From Leucobacter rhizosphaerae (GTDB taxonomy: Bacteria; Actinomycetota; Actinomycetes; Actinomycetales; Microbacteriaceae), in the NCBI RefSeq assembly GCF_022919175.1, contig NZ_CP095043.1:1364001-1428000 (forward strand): a stretch of DNA of 64,000 bases. The letters are read 5' to 3'. The translations under genes and the position numbers were made by a program. Below, one piece after another: positions 40,320 through 50,143 of the stretch. The number at the start of each line of letters is the position of its first letter. Positions within the stretch are counted from its first letter, which is position 1. The notes below the pieces were generated by a model. The model did no database searches and was not told where the DNA came from. It saw only the letters and a list, made by a program, of their open reading frames with translations.

Positions 40320-40363
40320 CCGTGAGGGTCCGGGCGATCCCCGTATGGGTTCCGTGAGGACCC
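40320..40363. promoter_or_regulatory. direct repeats upstream of the kdp operon
   Basis: CCGTGAGGGTCC (40320-40331) and CCGTGAGGACCC (40352-40363) are spaced 32 bases apart, close to three helical turns. They lie about 100 bases before the first small gene of the kdp operon. A response regulator dimer such as KdpE could bind them; this is inference. Confidence 0.35.
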
Positions 40364-40464
40364 CGACATGCCGCGCCGCGGTGGTGTTTGATCAGGAACT
40401 GCGACCGACATCGGGTCGTGCGGTGAGCGATCCTGCTGCCGCGGTTCTCCGAATGGAGTTTGGT

Positions 40465-40548
40465 GTGCTTGACATCGTGTACGCGGTCGGCGTGATCGCA
40501 TTGTTCGCCCTCTTGGGCCTGCTGGCCAAGGCGGTGGAGAAGCTGTGA
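40465..40548 (+). CDS. 27-residue membrane peptide upstream of kdpF
   Basis: A very short gene encodes (V)[26 protein letters not shown], a single hydrophobic helix with a charged C-terminal end. GTG 40465 has GGAG six bases upstream; an ATG four codons earlier has no such site. Its TGA overlaps the GTG of kdpF, so translation of the two is coupled. It resembles KdpF in size and topology but lacks the conserved VKPERF tail. It may be an extra small subunit or regulator of the Kdp complex. Confidence 0.6.
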   Translation: MLDIVYAVGVIALFALLGLLAKAVEKL

Positions 40549-40634
40549 TCGTATTCGAGCTGCTCGCCGTCGGCCTCGGGATCGCGGCGATCGGCTATCT
40601 CGTGTTCGCGCTCGTGAAACCGGAGCGCTTCTGA
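40545..40634 (+). CDS. kdpF: potassium-transporting ATPase small subunit KdpF
   Basis: A 29-residue single-span peptide reading [20 protein letters not shown] and ending FALVKPERF. The KPERF ending is the KdpF hallmark. KdpF stabilises the KdpABC complex in the membrane. The GTG start overlaps the stop of the preceding 27-residue peptide, and its TGA shares one base with the ATG of kdpA. Confidence 0.9.
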   Translation: MIVFELLAVGLGIAAIGYLVFALVKPERF

Positions 40635-42307
40635 TGACCGGGGTGTACGCGCTCCTCGCCTTCGCCACCGTCGCCATCATCATGGGCGTGCTGTATCGCC
40701 CCTTCGGTGACTATATGGCGTGGGTCTATACCTCCCGCAGGGACTGGAAGGTCGAACGCGGGATCTACAAGATCATCGGCGTCGACGCGAGGTCCGAGCA
40801 GAGTTGGCAGGCGTACCTGCGCAGCGTGCTCGCGTTCTCCGCGATCGGGGTCCTGATCGTGTACGGCCTGCAGCGCCTCCAGCAGTGGCTGCCGTACTCT
40901 CTGGGCCTGACGGCTCCGTCGGAGCATCTGTCGTTCAACACGGCCGTGTCGTTCGTGACGAACACGAACTGGCAGTCCTATTCACCGGAGTCGACGCTTG
41001 GCTACACCGTGCAGTTCGCGGGCCTCGCAGTGCAGAACTTCGTGTCGGCCGCGGTGGGCATCGCGGTCGCGATTGCGCTGGTGCGTGGTTTCGCCTATCG
41101 GCGTTCGGGCACGGTCGGAAACTTCTGGGTCGACCTGATCCGCGGCACGCTGCGCATCCTGCTGCCCATCGCCGTGGTCGGTGCGATCGTGTTGATGATC
41201 GGCGGGGTGATCCAGAATTTCACTGGCTTCACCACCGTCACGACGATCACCGGGGCCACGCAGACGATCCCCGGCGGTCCGACGGCTTCGCAGGAGGCGA
41301 TCAAGCTCCTCGGCACCAACGGCGGCGGGTTCTTCAACGCGAACTCGTCCCACCCATTCGAGAACCCCGCGGCGTGGACGAGTGTGTTCGAGGTCCTGCT
41401 GATGCTCGCCATCCCGTTCTCCCTGCCCCGCACGTTTGGGCGGATCGTGGGTGACAACCGTCAGGGATACGCAATCCTCTCGGTGATGGCGATCCTGTAT
41501 GTGGCGTCGTTCAGCATCCTCACCGCGCTCGAATCCGCGGGAACGGGCACCGCCCCGGGCCTTGCGGGCGGGGCGATGGAGGGCAAGGAACAGCGGTTCG
41601 GGATCATCGGCTCCACCCTGTTTGCCACCACGAGCACCGGCACCTCCACCGGCGCAGTGAACTCGATGCACGACTCCTTCACCGCCCTGGGCGGGATGAT
41701 GCCGATGCTCAACATGATGCTCGGCGAAGTCACCCCTGGTGGCGTCGGTTCCGGCATCTACGCCATCCTCATCCTCGCTGTGATCGCCGTGTTCATCTCC
41801 GGCCTGCTGATCGGCCGCACCCCGGAGTATCTGGGCAAGAAGATCGGTCCGCGCGAGATCAAGCTCGCCGCGCTCTACATCCTCGTGATGCCCACTCTGG
41901 TGCTCGTCGGAACGGCGCTGAGCTTCGCGATTCCCGGAATCCGGGAAGAAGTGGAGAGCACGTCGATTTGGAACCCCGGTATCCACGGCATGTCCGAGGT
42001 GCTGTACGCGTTCACCTCCGCGGCGAACAACAACGGTTCCGCATTCGCGGGTCTCACCGCGAACACTCCGTGGTTGAACACCGCGCTGGGCGTCGCGATG
42101 CTGCTGGGCAGGTTCGTACCGATCGTGTTCGTCCTCGCCCTGGCGGGCTCTCTCGCCGCTCAGGACAAGGTCCCGTCCACGTCCGGCACCCTCCCCACGC
42201 ACCGTCCGATGTTCATCGGGCTGCTGACCGTGGTCACCGTTCTGGTGACCGCACTCACCTTCTTCCCCGTTCTCGCGCTAGGTCCGCTAGCGGAAGGGCT
42301 GATGTAA
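40634..42307 (+). CDS. kdpA: potassium-transporting ATPase subunit A
   Basis: The 557-residue potassium-channel-like subunit of the high-affinity Kdp pump. It has about ten hydrophobic segments and four selectivity-filter-like loops, including [34 protein letters not shown] and [14 protein letters not shown]. These glycine and asparagine-rich loops are strongly conserved in KdpA. It works with KdpB, which supplies energy, to import potassium when it is scarce. Confidence 0.97.
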   Translation: MTGVYALLAFATVAIIMGVLYRPFGDYMAWVYTSRRDWKVERGIYKIIGVDARSEQSWQAYLRSVLAFSAIGVLIVYGLQRLQQWLPYSLGLTAPSEHLSFNTAVSFVTNTNWQSYSPESTLGYTVQFAGLAVQNFVSAAVGIAVAIALVRGFAYRRSGTVGNFWVDLIRGTLRILLPIAVVGAIVLMIGGVIQNFTGFTTVTTITGATQTIPGGPTASQEAIKLLGTNGGGFFNANSSHPFENPAAWTSVFEVLLMLAIPFSLPRTFGRIVGDNRQGYAILSVMAILYVASFSILTALESAGTGTAPGLAGGAMEGKEQRFGIIGSTLFATTSTGTSTGAVNSMHDSFTALGGMMPMLNMMLGEVTPGGVGSGIYAILILAVIAVFISGLLIGRTPEYLGKKIGPREIKLAALYILVMPTLVLVGTALSFAIPGIREEVESTSIWNPGIHGMSEVLYAFTSAANNNGSAFAGLTANTPWLNTALGVAMLLGRFVPIVFVLALAGSLAAQDKVPSTSGTLPTHRPMFIGLLTVVTVLVTALTFFPVLALGPLAEGLM

Positions 42308-42310
42308 CCC

Positions 42311-44458
42311 ATGTCCACACTCACTGCGACGCACTCGTCGCCGACGTCCACTCACACCCGCACGACCGGGTTCTCCTGGAATCAGATCCGGGCGGCCATT
42401 CCCGGAGCATTCCGAAAACTCGATCCCCGGGAGCAGTGGCGCAACCCCGTCATGTTCCTGGTGTGGATCGGTGCGGCCTTCACGACGATCCTCGCCCTCG
42501 CGGAACCCGTGATCGGCGGACCCGCCGACTCGGGCGGAACGCGCGTACCACTCTCTTTCACCTGGGCCATCGCGGTCTGGCTGTGGCTGACCGTGCTCTT
42601 CGCGAACCTCGCCGAGTCGGTGGCGGAGGGCCGCGGCAAAGCGCAGGCCGAGACGCTCCGGAAGACACGCACGAGCACCCTGGCCAACCGACTGGACGAC
42701 TATTATCCGGCGCCGGATCCCTCCGCGGAGTCCGTCGGCATCACCCAGGTCTCGTCCTCCGACCTCACGCTGGGCGACCTCGTGGTCGTCACCGCCGGCG
42801 AACTCATACCCGGTGACGGCGACATCGTCTGGGGCATCGCGTCCGTTGACGAGTCCGCCATCACCGGAGAGTCCGCCCCCGTGGTGCGCGAGTCCGGCGG
42901 CGACCGATCGGCGGTGACGGGCGGCACGCGCGTCCTCTCGGACCGGATCGTGGTGCGCATCACCTCCAAGCCCGGTGAGACGTTCGTGGATCGGATGATC
43001 TCCCTCGTCGAGGGCGCGGCACGGCAGAAGACGCCGAACGAGATCGCGCTGAACATCCTGCTCGCGTCACTGTCGATCATTTTCGTCGTCGTCGCGCTCA
43101 CCCTGAACCCGATCGCGTCCTACGCGGCCGCCCCCGTGAGCGTCACCGTGCTGGTCGCGCTCCTCGTGTGCCTCATCCCCACCACCATCGGGGCGCTGCT
43201 CTCGGCCATCGGCATTGCCGGGATGGATCGGCTCGTGCAACGCAACGTCCTGGCGATGTCCGGGCGTGCGGTCGAAGCCGCAGGCGATGTGACGACGCTG
43301 CTGCTGGACAAGACCGGCACCATTACCTACGGCAACCGGCGCGCCAGCGCGTTCGTCCGCGTCGGCGGGGTGCAGGAGCAGGAGCTGGTCCGGGCCGCCG
43401 CGCTGTCGTCGCTGGCCGACCCGACCCCGGAGGGCGTGTCGATCGTGGACCTCGCCGAGCGTGAGCACGGAGAGGTCGATCGGAACACGACCGGGGAGAT
43501 CGTCCCGTTCACGGCGCAGACCCGCATGTCGGGCCTGGACCTGTCCGATGGCACCCAGATTCGCAAGGGCGCAGGCTCTGCAATCATGGCGTGGTTGGAA
43601 GACGGTGGTGAACGGTTGCCGTCGTCGCTGGTCGCGGAGCTCAACGAATATGTCGAGCGCATCTCCCAGTCCGGCGGCACCCCGCTCGTCGTCGCCACCA
43701 AGGACGCGACCGGTGCGGGGCGTCTGCTCGGTGTGGTGCATCTCAAGGATGTTGTCAAGGAGGGGCTGCCGGCGAAGTTCGCCGAGATGCGCGCGATGGG
43801 CATCCGCACGGTGATGATCACCGGCGACAACCCTCTCACCGCTGCCGCGATCGCGAAGGAAGCCGGCGTCGACGACTTCCTCGCCGAAGCCACCCCGGAG
43901 GACAAACTCGCCTACATCCGTAAGGAGCAGGAAGGCGGGAACCTGGTCGCGATGACCGGCGACGGCACGAACGACGCACCCGCGCTCGCGCAGGCCGATG
44001 TCGGGGTCGCCATGAACTCCGGAACCTCGGCGGCGAAAGAGGCCGGCAACATGGTCGATCTCGACAGCGACCCCTCCAAGCTCATCGACGTGGTACGGAT
44101 CGGGAAGCAGCTGCTGATCACCCGGGGAGCGTTGACCACGTTCTCGATCGCGAACGACCTCGCGAAGTACTTCGCGATCATCCCCGCCATGTTCATGGGA
44201 GTGTTCCCGCAGCTCGCCGCGCTGAACATCATGGGGCTGCACTCGCCGGCCTCGGCGGTGCTGTCGGCGATCATCTTCAACGCCATCGTGATCGTGTTCC
44301 TCATCCCGCTCGCCTTGCGCGGAGTGAAGTACCGGCCCGGGAACGCGTCCCGCATCCTCGGCCGCAACCTCGCCGTGTACGGGCTGGGCGGCGTGATCGC
44401 CCCCTTCATCGGGATCTGGCTGATCGACTTGCTCGTCCGCTTCATCCCCGGCTTCTGA
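42311..44458 (+). CDS. kdpB: potassium-transporting P-type ATPase subunit B
   Basis: The 715-residue catalytic subunit. The phosphorylated Asp is residue 333 in [13 protein letters not shown]. The actuator motif ITGESAPV and the hinge [20 protein letters not shown] are intact. It hydrolyses ATP to drive potassium entry through KdpA. It starts three bases after kdpA. An N-terminal extension of about 35 polar residues precedes the conserved [12 protein letters not shown] segment. Confidence 0.97.
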   Translation: MSTLTATHSSPTSTHTRTTGFSWNQIRAAIPGAFRKLDPREQWRNPVMFLVWIGAAFTTILALAEPVIGGPADSGGTRVPLSFTWAIAVWLWLTVLFANLAESVAEGRGKAQAETLRKTRTSTLANRLDDYYPAPDPSAESVGITQVSSSDLTLGDLVVVTAGELIPGDGDIVWGIASVDESAITGESAPVVRESGGDRSAVTGGTRVLSDRIVVRITSKPGETFVDRMISLVEGAARQKTPNEIALNILLASLSIIFVVVALTLNPIASYAAAPVSVTVLVALLVCLIPTTIGALLSAIGIAGMDRLVQRNVLAMSGRAVEAAGDVTTLLLDKTGTITYGNRRASAFVRVGGVQEQELVRAAALSSLADPTPEGVSIVDLAEREHGEVDRNTTGEIVPFTAQTRMSGLDLSDGTQIRKGAGSAIMAWLEDGGERLPSSLVAELNEYVERISQSGGTPLVVATKDATGAGRLLGVVHLKDVVKEGLPAKFAEMRAMGIRTVMITGDNPLTAAAIAKEAGVDDFLAEATPEDKLAYIRKEQEGGNLVAMTGDGTNDAPALAQADVGVAMNSGTSAAKEAGNMVDLDSDPSKLIDVVRIGKQLLITRGALTTFSIANDLAKYFAIIPAMFMGVFPQLAALNIMGLHSPASAVLSAIIFNAIVIVFLIPLALRGVKYRPGNASRILGRNLAVYGLGGVIAPFIGIWLIDLLVRFIPGF

Positions 44459-44484
44459 CACCCCTTCGGAAAGCAGAGAACATC

Positions 44485-45099
44485 ATGAACACACAAGCTC
44501 GCGGAATCGGGCGCACCATCTGGGTCGCCACCCGAACCATGGCGCTGCTCACCGCCGCCCTCGGCGTCGGCTACACCCTCCTCATCACCGGTATCGGGCA
44601 CGTCGCTCTCCCCGGCCAAGCCAGCGGGTCGATCATCACCAGCCAGGACGGGGACCCGGTCGGGTCATCACTGATCGGCCAGACCTTCACCGACGCGGAC
44701 GGCAACCCGATTCCCGAGTACTTCCAGTCGCGGCCCTCCGCAGCCGGCGACGGGTACGACGGCGGCGCATCTTCAGGGTCCAACTACGGCCCGGAGAACG
44801 AGGATCTGATCGCTGCGATCAGTGAGCGCAAAGCTCAGATCGCGACGTTCAACGGTGTCCCGGAAGACGACGTTCCGGCCGACGCCGTAACCGCCTCCGC
44901 CTCCGGACTCGACCCGCACATCAGTCCCGCGTACGCGGAGATCCAGATCGCGCGAGTCGCGAGTGCTCGCGGGATCACGGAGCGCGAGCTTCGCGAGCTG
45001 GTCGCTGCGCACACGAATGCCCCGGACTTGGGATACTTGGGGGAGACCCGTGTGAACGTTCTCGAACTGAACCTCGCACTGGACGAGTGGGGAGACTAG
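44485..45099 (+). CDS. kdpC: potassium-transporting ATPase subunit C
   Basis: A 204-residue subunit with one N-terminal membrane helix (ALLTAALGVGYTLLITGIGH) and an extracytoplasmic domain. Family segments include GSSLIGQTF, PEYFQSRPSA, ASGLDPHISPAYAEIQIARV and LGETRVNVLELNLALD. KdpC stabilises the pump and increases its nucleotide affinity. The ATG has a GGAAAG ribosome site. Confidence 0.96.
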   Translation: MNTQARGIGRTIWVATRTMALLTAALGVGYTLLITGIGHVALPGQASGSIITSQDGDPVGSSLIGQTFTDADGNPIPEYFQSRPSAAGDGYDGGASSGSNYGPENEDLIAAISERKAQIATFNGVPEDDVPADAVTASASGLDPHISPAYAEIQIARVASARGITERELRELVAAHTNAPDLGYLGETRVNVLELNLALDEWGD

Positions 45100-45101
45100 C
45101 G

Positions 45102-47597
45102 ATGCCCAAACGGGGACAGCTGCGAGTGCTGCTCGGGGCTGCCCCCGGCGTCGGCAAGACCTACACCATGCTCGAAGACGGCCGTCGGTTGCTCGGCGAG
45201 GGGAAGGACGTCGTCGTCGGGATCGTTGAGACCCACGGACGGAAGGTCACTGCGGCACTGGCCGACGGGATCCCCGAGGTTCCCCGTCTCCGAGTCGAGC
45301 ATCGAGGAGTCACGCTCGAAGAGATGGATCTCGACGCGGTGCTCGAGCGCCGTCCCTCCATTGCCCTGGTGGACGAGCTCGCGCACACCAACGCCCCCGG
45401 TTCGCGGAACGAGAAGCGTTGGCAGGACGTCGACGAACTGCTCGCCGCGGGGATCGACGTCATCTCGACGCTGAACATCCAGCACATCGAATCCCTGAAT
45501 GATGTGGTGGAGCAGATCACGGGAGTGCCCCAGCGGGAGACCGTGCCCGACAGCTTCCTCCGCGGTGCCGAGCAGATCGAACTCGTCGATCTCGCTCCGC
45601 AGGCGTTGCGGGACCGGCTCGACGGCGGATTCGTCTACCCCGCGGAACGCATCGACGCTGCCCTGTCGAATTACTTCCGGTTGGGGAATCTCACCGCGCT
45701 GCGTGAACTCGCGCTGATCTGGTTGGCCGATGAGGTCGACCAGGCTCTCAAGGGTTACCGGAAGGACCACGGGATCGATCGCACCTGGGAGGCGCGCGAG
45801 CGTGTGGTCGTCGCGCTCACCGGAGGTGCGGAAGGAGAGACGCTCCTCCGGCGAGGCGCCCGCATCGCCGCGCGCTCCGCGGGCGGCGAGCTCGTCGCAG
45901 TCCACATCACCAGTCAGGACGGTCTCCGGACGGGGAATCCCGCCGCGCTCGCCCAACAGCGCGCACTCGTGGAACAGCTCAACGGCACCTTCCATCAGGT
46001 GATCGGGGACGACGTTCCGACGTCGCTCGTCGAGTTCGCCCGCTCGGTGAATGCCACGCAGCTGGTCTTGGGGGCGAGCCGGCGAGGCCGACTCGCCGGA
46101 GCACTCACGGGTGCCGGGATCGGCGCCACCGTGGTTCGCGAGTCCGGCGACATCGATGTGCACATGGTCAATCATGCGGCCGCAGGAAGACGGTTCACCC
46201 TGCCACCCCTCACCGGTGCCCTGACTCGAAAGCGCCGCCTCCTGGGCCTTGCGGTGGCCCTGATCGGCGGTCCGGTGCTGACGGGCCTGCTCAGCGCGTT
46301 CCGGAGCGAGGACTCCATCACCACCGACGTCCTCGCGTATCAGCTGCTCGTCGTCATCGTCGCGCTCGTCGGCGGCATCTGGCCGGCGCTCTTCGCCGCG
46401 GTCCTCTCCGGTGTCACCCTCGACTTCCTGTTCATCGAGCCGCTGTACACGATCCATATCCACCAGACCCACCACTTGCTGTCGCTCGTGCTGTACGTCA
46501 TCATCGCGAGCCTCGTCAGCGTGATCGTCGATCGGGCCGCGCGCACCACCCGTGCCGCACGACGTTCGGCGGCCGAATCCGAGCTCATCCAGACGATCGC
46601 CGGAAGTGTGCTCCGGGGCGACAACGCCATCCAGGCGCTGATCGATCGCACCCGGGAGGCGTTTCAGCTGCCCGGTGTGCTCCTCGTCAGAGACGGCGAG
46701 GTGCTCGCGTCCGCGGGGGAGCCGCTGCCGGACGGCCGTCACGCCAGCATTCGGGTGACGGACGACACCGCACTCGAGCTCCACGGCCCCGACCTCGCCG
46801 CTTCTGAACAGCGACTGCTCGCCGTCGTCGCCGCGCAGCTGACCGCCGCCATCGAACACGAGCACCTCACGCAGACCGCCCGGCAGATCGAGCCCCTCGC
46901 CGCGTCGGATCGGGTGCGAGGCGCGCTCCTGTCCGCACTGAGCCACGACCTGCGCCGCCCCATCGCTGCGGCGGCCGCGGCCGTGGGCGGGCTCAAGACC
47001 GCGGGCCCGCGCCTCGCACCGGCGGATCGAGCAGAGCTCCTCGAAACCGCGGATGAGAGCCTCACCTCGCTCGCCACACTCGTGACCGATCTCCTCGACG
47101 TCAGCCGGTTGCAGGCCGAGGTGCTCACGATCGCCGACATTCCCACGGACCCCGGGGAGACCATCGCGCCCGCCCTCGATGAACTGCAGTTGGGTCCCAC
47201 CGACGTGACTCTGGCCCTCCATCACGACAGCACGCTCGTCCGGGCGGACCCCGTCCTGCTCCAGCGCGTGCTCGTGAACCTCCTCACCAACGCCGCCCGG
47301 TTCTCACCGGCGGGGGTGCCGATTCACGTGAGCACGAGCACCTTCGGCGATCGTCTCGAGATCCGCATCGTCGATCGCGGGCCGGGGATTCCGACGGAGA
47401 AGCGCGACGACATGTTCCTGCCGTTCCAGCGGTTGGGCGACACCGACAACACCACCGGGCTCGGGCTCGGGCTCGCGCTGTCGCGCGGATTCGTGGAGGC
47501 CATGCACGGCACGCTCACGCCGGAGGACACCCCGGGCGGCGGCCTCACCATGGTCATCTCGCTTCCCACCACCCACTCGAGCCAGGAGACACCATGA
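45102..47597 (+). CDS. kdpD: sensor histidine kinase KdpD
   Basis: An 831-residue sensor. The N-terminal KdpD domain has Walker A GAAPGVGKTYTM and HTNAPGSRNEKRWQDVDELL. A universal-stress-protein-like domain follows (about residues 230-350), then four membrane segments (about 375-480) and a GAF-like region. The kinase core has the H-box LSALSHDLRRPIA and an ATPase domain with VDRGPGIP. KdpD senses potassium limitation and phosphorylates KdpE. ATG 45102 is chosen, seven bases after GGAG; an in-frame start inside kdpC is rejected. Its end overlaps kdpE by four bases. Confidence 0.96.
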   Translation: MPKRGQLRVLLGAAPGVGKTYTMLEDGRRLLGEGKDVVVGIVETHGRKVTAALADGIPEVPRLRVEHRGVTLEEMDLDAVLERRPSIALVDELAHTNAPGSRNEKRWQDVDELLAAGIDVISTLNIQHIESLNDVVEQITGVPQRETVPDSFLRGAEQIELVDLAPQALRDRLDGGFVYPAERIDAALSNYFRLGNLTALRELALIWLADEVDQALKGYRKDHGIDRTWEARERVVVALTGGAEGETLLRRGARIAARSAGGELVAVHITSQDGLRTGNPAALAQQRALVEQLNGTFHQVIGDDVPTSLVEFARSVNATQLVLGASRRGRLAGALTGAGIGATVVRESGDIDVHMVNHAAAGRRFTLPPLTGALTRKRRLLGLAVALIGGPVLTGLLSAFRSEDSITTDVLAYQLLVVIVALVGGIWPALFAAVLSGVTLDFLFIEPLYTIHIHQTHHLLSLVLYVIIASLVSVIVDRAARTTRAARRSAAESELIQTIAGSVLRGDNAIQALIDRTREAFQLPGVLLVRDGEVLASAGEPLPDGRHASIRVTDDTALELHGPDLAASEQRLLAVVAAQLTAAIEHEHLTQTARQIEPLAASDRVRGALLSALSHDLRRPIAAAAAAVGGLKTAGPRLAPADRAELLETADESLTSLATLVTDLLDVSRLQAEVLTIADIPTDPGETIAPALDELQLGPTDVTLALHHDSTLVRADPVLLQRVLVNLLTNAARFSPAGVPIHVSTSTFGDRLEIRIVDRGPGIPTEKRDDMFLPFQRLGDTDNTTGLGLGLALSRGFVEAMHGTLTPEDTPGGGLTMVISLPTTHSSQETP

Positions 47598-48286
47598 GAA
47601 TCCTCATCGCCGATGACGATCCGCAGATCCTTCGCGCGCTCCGCATCACGCTCACGGCCAAGGGGTACGAGATCCTGACGGCGGCGGACGGCGTGCAGGC
47701 GATCTCGGCCGCCATCGAGGAGCATCCCGATCTCTTCCTCATCGACCTCGGCATGCCGAAACTCGACGGGATCGACGTGATCCACAGCATCCGCGGCTGG
47801 TCGCAGGCCCCGATCCTCGTCGTCTCGGGCCGCGCGGGGGCCGCCGACAAGGTCGAGGCCCTCGACGCGGGGGCCGACGACTACATCACCAAACCCTTCG
47901 CGATCGAGGAGCTGCTGGCGCGGATCCGCGCGCTGACGCGGCGCGTCGCCCAGGAGGACCCCTCACCGGTTGTTCGATTGGGCGGGGTCACGATCGATCT
48001 CGCGGCGCACAGTGTGACCCGGGAGACGCCCGACGGCATCAAGCAGATCCGCCTCACCCCCACGGAGTGGCAGTTCATCGAGATCCTCATCCGCAACGCC
48101 GGCAAGCTCGTCACCCGGCAGACGATCCTGACCAGCATCTGGGGCACCGAGCACGCCGAAGACACCGGCTACCTGAGACTGTACGTCTCGCAGCTGCGGC
48201 GCAAGCTCGAGGCGGATCCCGCGAACCCGGTGCATCTGCTCACGGAGCCGGGAATGGGGTACCGCCTGGAGGGTGTGGCCGTGTAG
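47594..48286 (+). CDS. kdpE: response regulator KdpE (OmpR family)
   Basis: A 230-residue regulator with an N-terminal receiver (IADDDPQILRAL acidic pocket; phospho-acceptor Asp in DLFLIDLGMPKLDGI; Lys in DDYITKPFAIEEL). The C-terminal winged helix-turn-helix includes LTPTEWQFIEILIRNAGKLVT. It activates kdpFABC when phosphorylated by KdpD. The direct repeats at 40320-40363 are a possible target. Its start overlaps the kdpD stop (ATGA). Confidence 0.96.
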   Translation: MRILIADDDPQILRALRITLTAKGYEILTAADGVQAISAAIEEHPDLFLIDLGMPKLDGIDVIHSIRGWSQAPILVVSGRAGAADKVEALDAGADDYITKPFAIEELLARIRALTRRVAQEDPSPVVRLGGVTIDLAAHSVTRETPDGIKQIRLTPTEWQFIEILIRNAGKLVTRQTILTSIWGTEHAEDTGYLRLYVSQLRRKLEADPANPVHLLTEPGMGYRLEGVAV

Positions 48287-48331
48287 CCACGGCGCCTCCA
48301 GCCGACACCCCTCCGCCCGGCGGCGTGCCGG

Positions 48332-48616
48332 CTAGCCCCGCACCGAGACCGTGAACTTCCAGACGTTCGGGCCCACGCGGTTGCCGTTCGCGTCCGTGTC
48401 GTAGAAAATGAAGCACTGGCTGGATCGGGTCCACGACGAGTTCATGGTCAGGCGCTTCGTGTTGCACGCCGAGAAGGTCTCGAAGTCGGTCTCGTAGAGA
48501 TAGGTGTATCCGGCCGCTTCAGCGGGGGCCGGGGGCGCCGCGGCGACGCTGAGACCGCCCAGAGCGAGTGCGCAGGCGGCCGTCACGGCCGCGGCCTTCC
48601 GACGAGTCTTGAACAT
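48332..48616 (-). CDS. small secreted protein of unknown function
   Basis: A 94-residue protein with a Sec signal peptide: basic MFKTRRKAA, hydrophobic VTAACALALGGLSVAAA, and a likely cleavage after AEA. The mature part of about 60 residues contains two Cys (FSACNTK and SQCFIFYD), which could form a disulfide, and many aromatic residues. ATG 48616 is chosen because AGGAG lies eight bases upstream. It is convergent with kdpE. I recognise no family; a small exported domain is all that can be said. Confidence 0.7.
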   Translation of the reverse strand: MFKTRRKAAAVTAACALALGGLSVAAAPPAPAEAAGYTYLYETDFETFSACNTKRLTMNSSWTRSSQCFIFYDTDANGNRVGPNVWKFTVSVRG

Positions 48617-48725
48617 CGTGGCAACTCCTTCATCTGATGTACGGATGGTGTCTTCCACACAACCAGGCGACCCGGAGACCCGTCAAACGACCGCCCGCCC
48701 CCTTTCCCTCGACGCGCAGGCTCGC

Positions 48726-48731
48726 TACACT
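48726..48731 (+). promoter_or_regulatory. -10 element of a probable leaderless methyltransferase promoter
   Basis: TACACT ends seven bases before GTG 48739, and no ribosome site is present. Confidence 0.45.
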
Positions 48732-48738
48732 TCAGCCC

Positions 48739-50133
48739 GTGTGGGAATCTGTGAAACGACTCTTCGGGGGTGTCGAGCAGCCGACGAGCCCCGCCGCCGC
48801 GATCCCGACCGCAGTGGATCAGCTCCCCGAGGACGACGACCTCCCCCGATTCCTGAGTGATCTCACCACACGACTGCACACCGATTCGGCCAACGGTCGA
48901 TCGGGGTACGAGCCACCCCCGATCTCCCTCGCGCACCGACTGAATGGAGGCTCGGATCCCGGCATCGCACGCTACTACGCGGGGATCCTGACCCGACAGG
49001 CACTCCCGGACCACGCGCGCATCCTCGACCTGGGCTGCGGCTACGGGCGGATCGCGCTCGAGCTCGCGACGCGGCTCACTCCGGAGCAGCAGTACATCGG
49101 CCTGGATCCGCACGCCGACGCCGTTGCGTGGGCCTCGGCGAACATCACCCCGGCGCATCCCAATCTCACGTTCGCCCGCGTCGACATCGAGAGCCAGGTC
49201 TACAACGCGGAGGGGACGATCGACGGCGCGCAGTACCGATTCCCGTTCGCAGACGCCAGTCTCGACCTCGTGACCCTGATCTCGGTGATGACGCACGTCG
49301 ATTTCGGGACCGTCACCGCCTATGTTCGAGAAGCCGCGCGCACCCTCGCGCCGACGGGCCGACTCGTTGCGACGTTCTTCCTCCTCGACGACGAGGTGGA
49401 TCGGCTGCTCGCCGAGGGGCGCTCGGAGTACACCATGCGCTGGCCGCACGGCCCGAGCCGGGTCGAGGACGCGAGCTCCCCCGAGCTCGCCATCGCGCAC
49501 CCCCGTGCACTCGTGCTCCGAGCGCTCCGCGACGCCGGGTTCGCGGAGCCCGAGGTCGCCCATGGACACTGGAGCGGACGCCCGGACTGCGGTCCGATGG
49601 ACTATCAGGATCTGATCATCGCGCCGCGAAGTCCCGCTGCGGCGCGATCGGCCGAGACCGCCGTCGCGACGGCGTCACCGGTGATCGATCCGGCAGCCGT
49701 GCAACGCGCCGCGGACCGGCTGCGCCGCGCCGGCATCACCTCCGGCCGCGCGGCCTCCGACCTGCTCACGTGGGCCAACCCGGTCGTGCTCAACGCCCTC
49801 TGGTGGCAGGATCGCGGCCTCGATCTGGCCCTCATCCGCGGCGATCGGCTCGAGCCCGTCGCGTTCGCCTTCCCGGCCTGCCGCGCACTCGGCTTCGACG
49901 TGCACGTCCCGGAAGAGGTCGGCCCGGATTTCACCGCGGTGAGCCCGCACGATCTCCTCGGCCTCATCGTCGACGCGGGGCAGGCCGCCACCCCGGAGGC
50001 TCTGCTGGCGTGCGCGGTCGAGGTTGCCGAGCACGGCTTCCGGATCCGCACGGCACTGGAGCACGGTGATCGAATAGTGCTGGTCGGTGCGGAGGCCTCT
50101 CCCCGCACGGCGCCGCTTCCCCCGGTGGTCTGA
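48739..50133 (+). CDS. class I SAM-dependent methyltransferase
   Basis: A protein of about 464 residues. The SAM-binding motif I is ILDLGCGYGRIALELA, with YIGLDPHADAV as motif II and FPFADASLDLVTLISVMTHV around motif IV. These define a class I (UbiE-like) methyltransferase in the first 300 residues. The C-terminal 150 residues (from about PAAVQRAADRLRRAGI) show no such motif and may bind the substrate or be a second domain. The start is GTG 48739 with a TACACT hexamer seven bases upstream, suggesting leaderless translation. It is convergent with the polymerase gene. Substrate unknown. Confidence 0.8.
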   Translation: MWESVKRLFGGVEQPTSPAAAIPTAVDQLPEDDDLPRFLSDLTTRLHTDSANGRSGYEPPPISLAHRLNGGSDPGIARYYAGILTRQALPDHARILDLGCGYGRIALELATRLTPEQQYIGLDPHADAVAWASANITPAHPNLTFARVDIESQVYNAEGTIDGAQYRFPFADASLDLVTLISVMTHVDFGTVTAYVREAARTLAPTGRLVATFFLLDDEVDRLLAEGRSEYTMRWPHGPSRVEDASSPELAIAHPRALVLRALRDAGFAEPEVAHGHWSGRPDCGPMDYQDLIIAPRSPAAARSAETAVATASPVIDPAAVQRAADRLRRAGITSGRAASDLLTWANPVVLNALWWQDRGLDLALIRGDRLEPVAFAFPACRALGFDVHVPEEVGPDFTAVSPHDLLGLIVDAGQAATPEALLACAVEVAEHGFRIRTALEHGDRIVLVGAEASPRTAPLPPVV

Positions 50134-50143
50134 CAGCCGCGCC

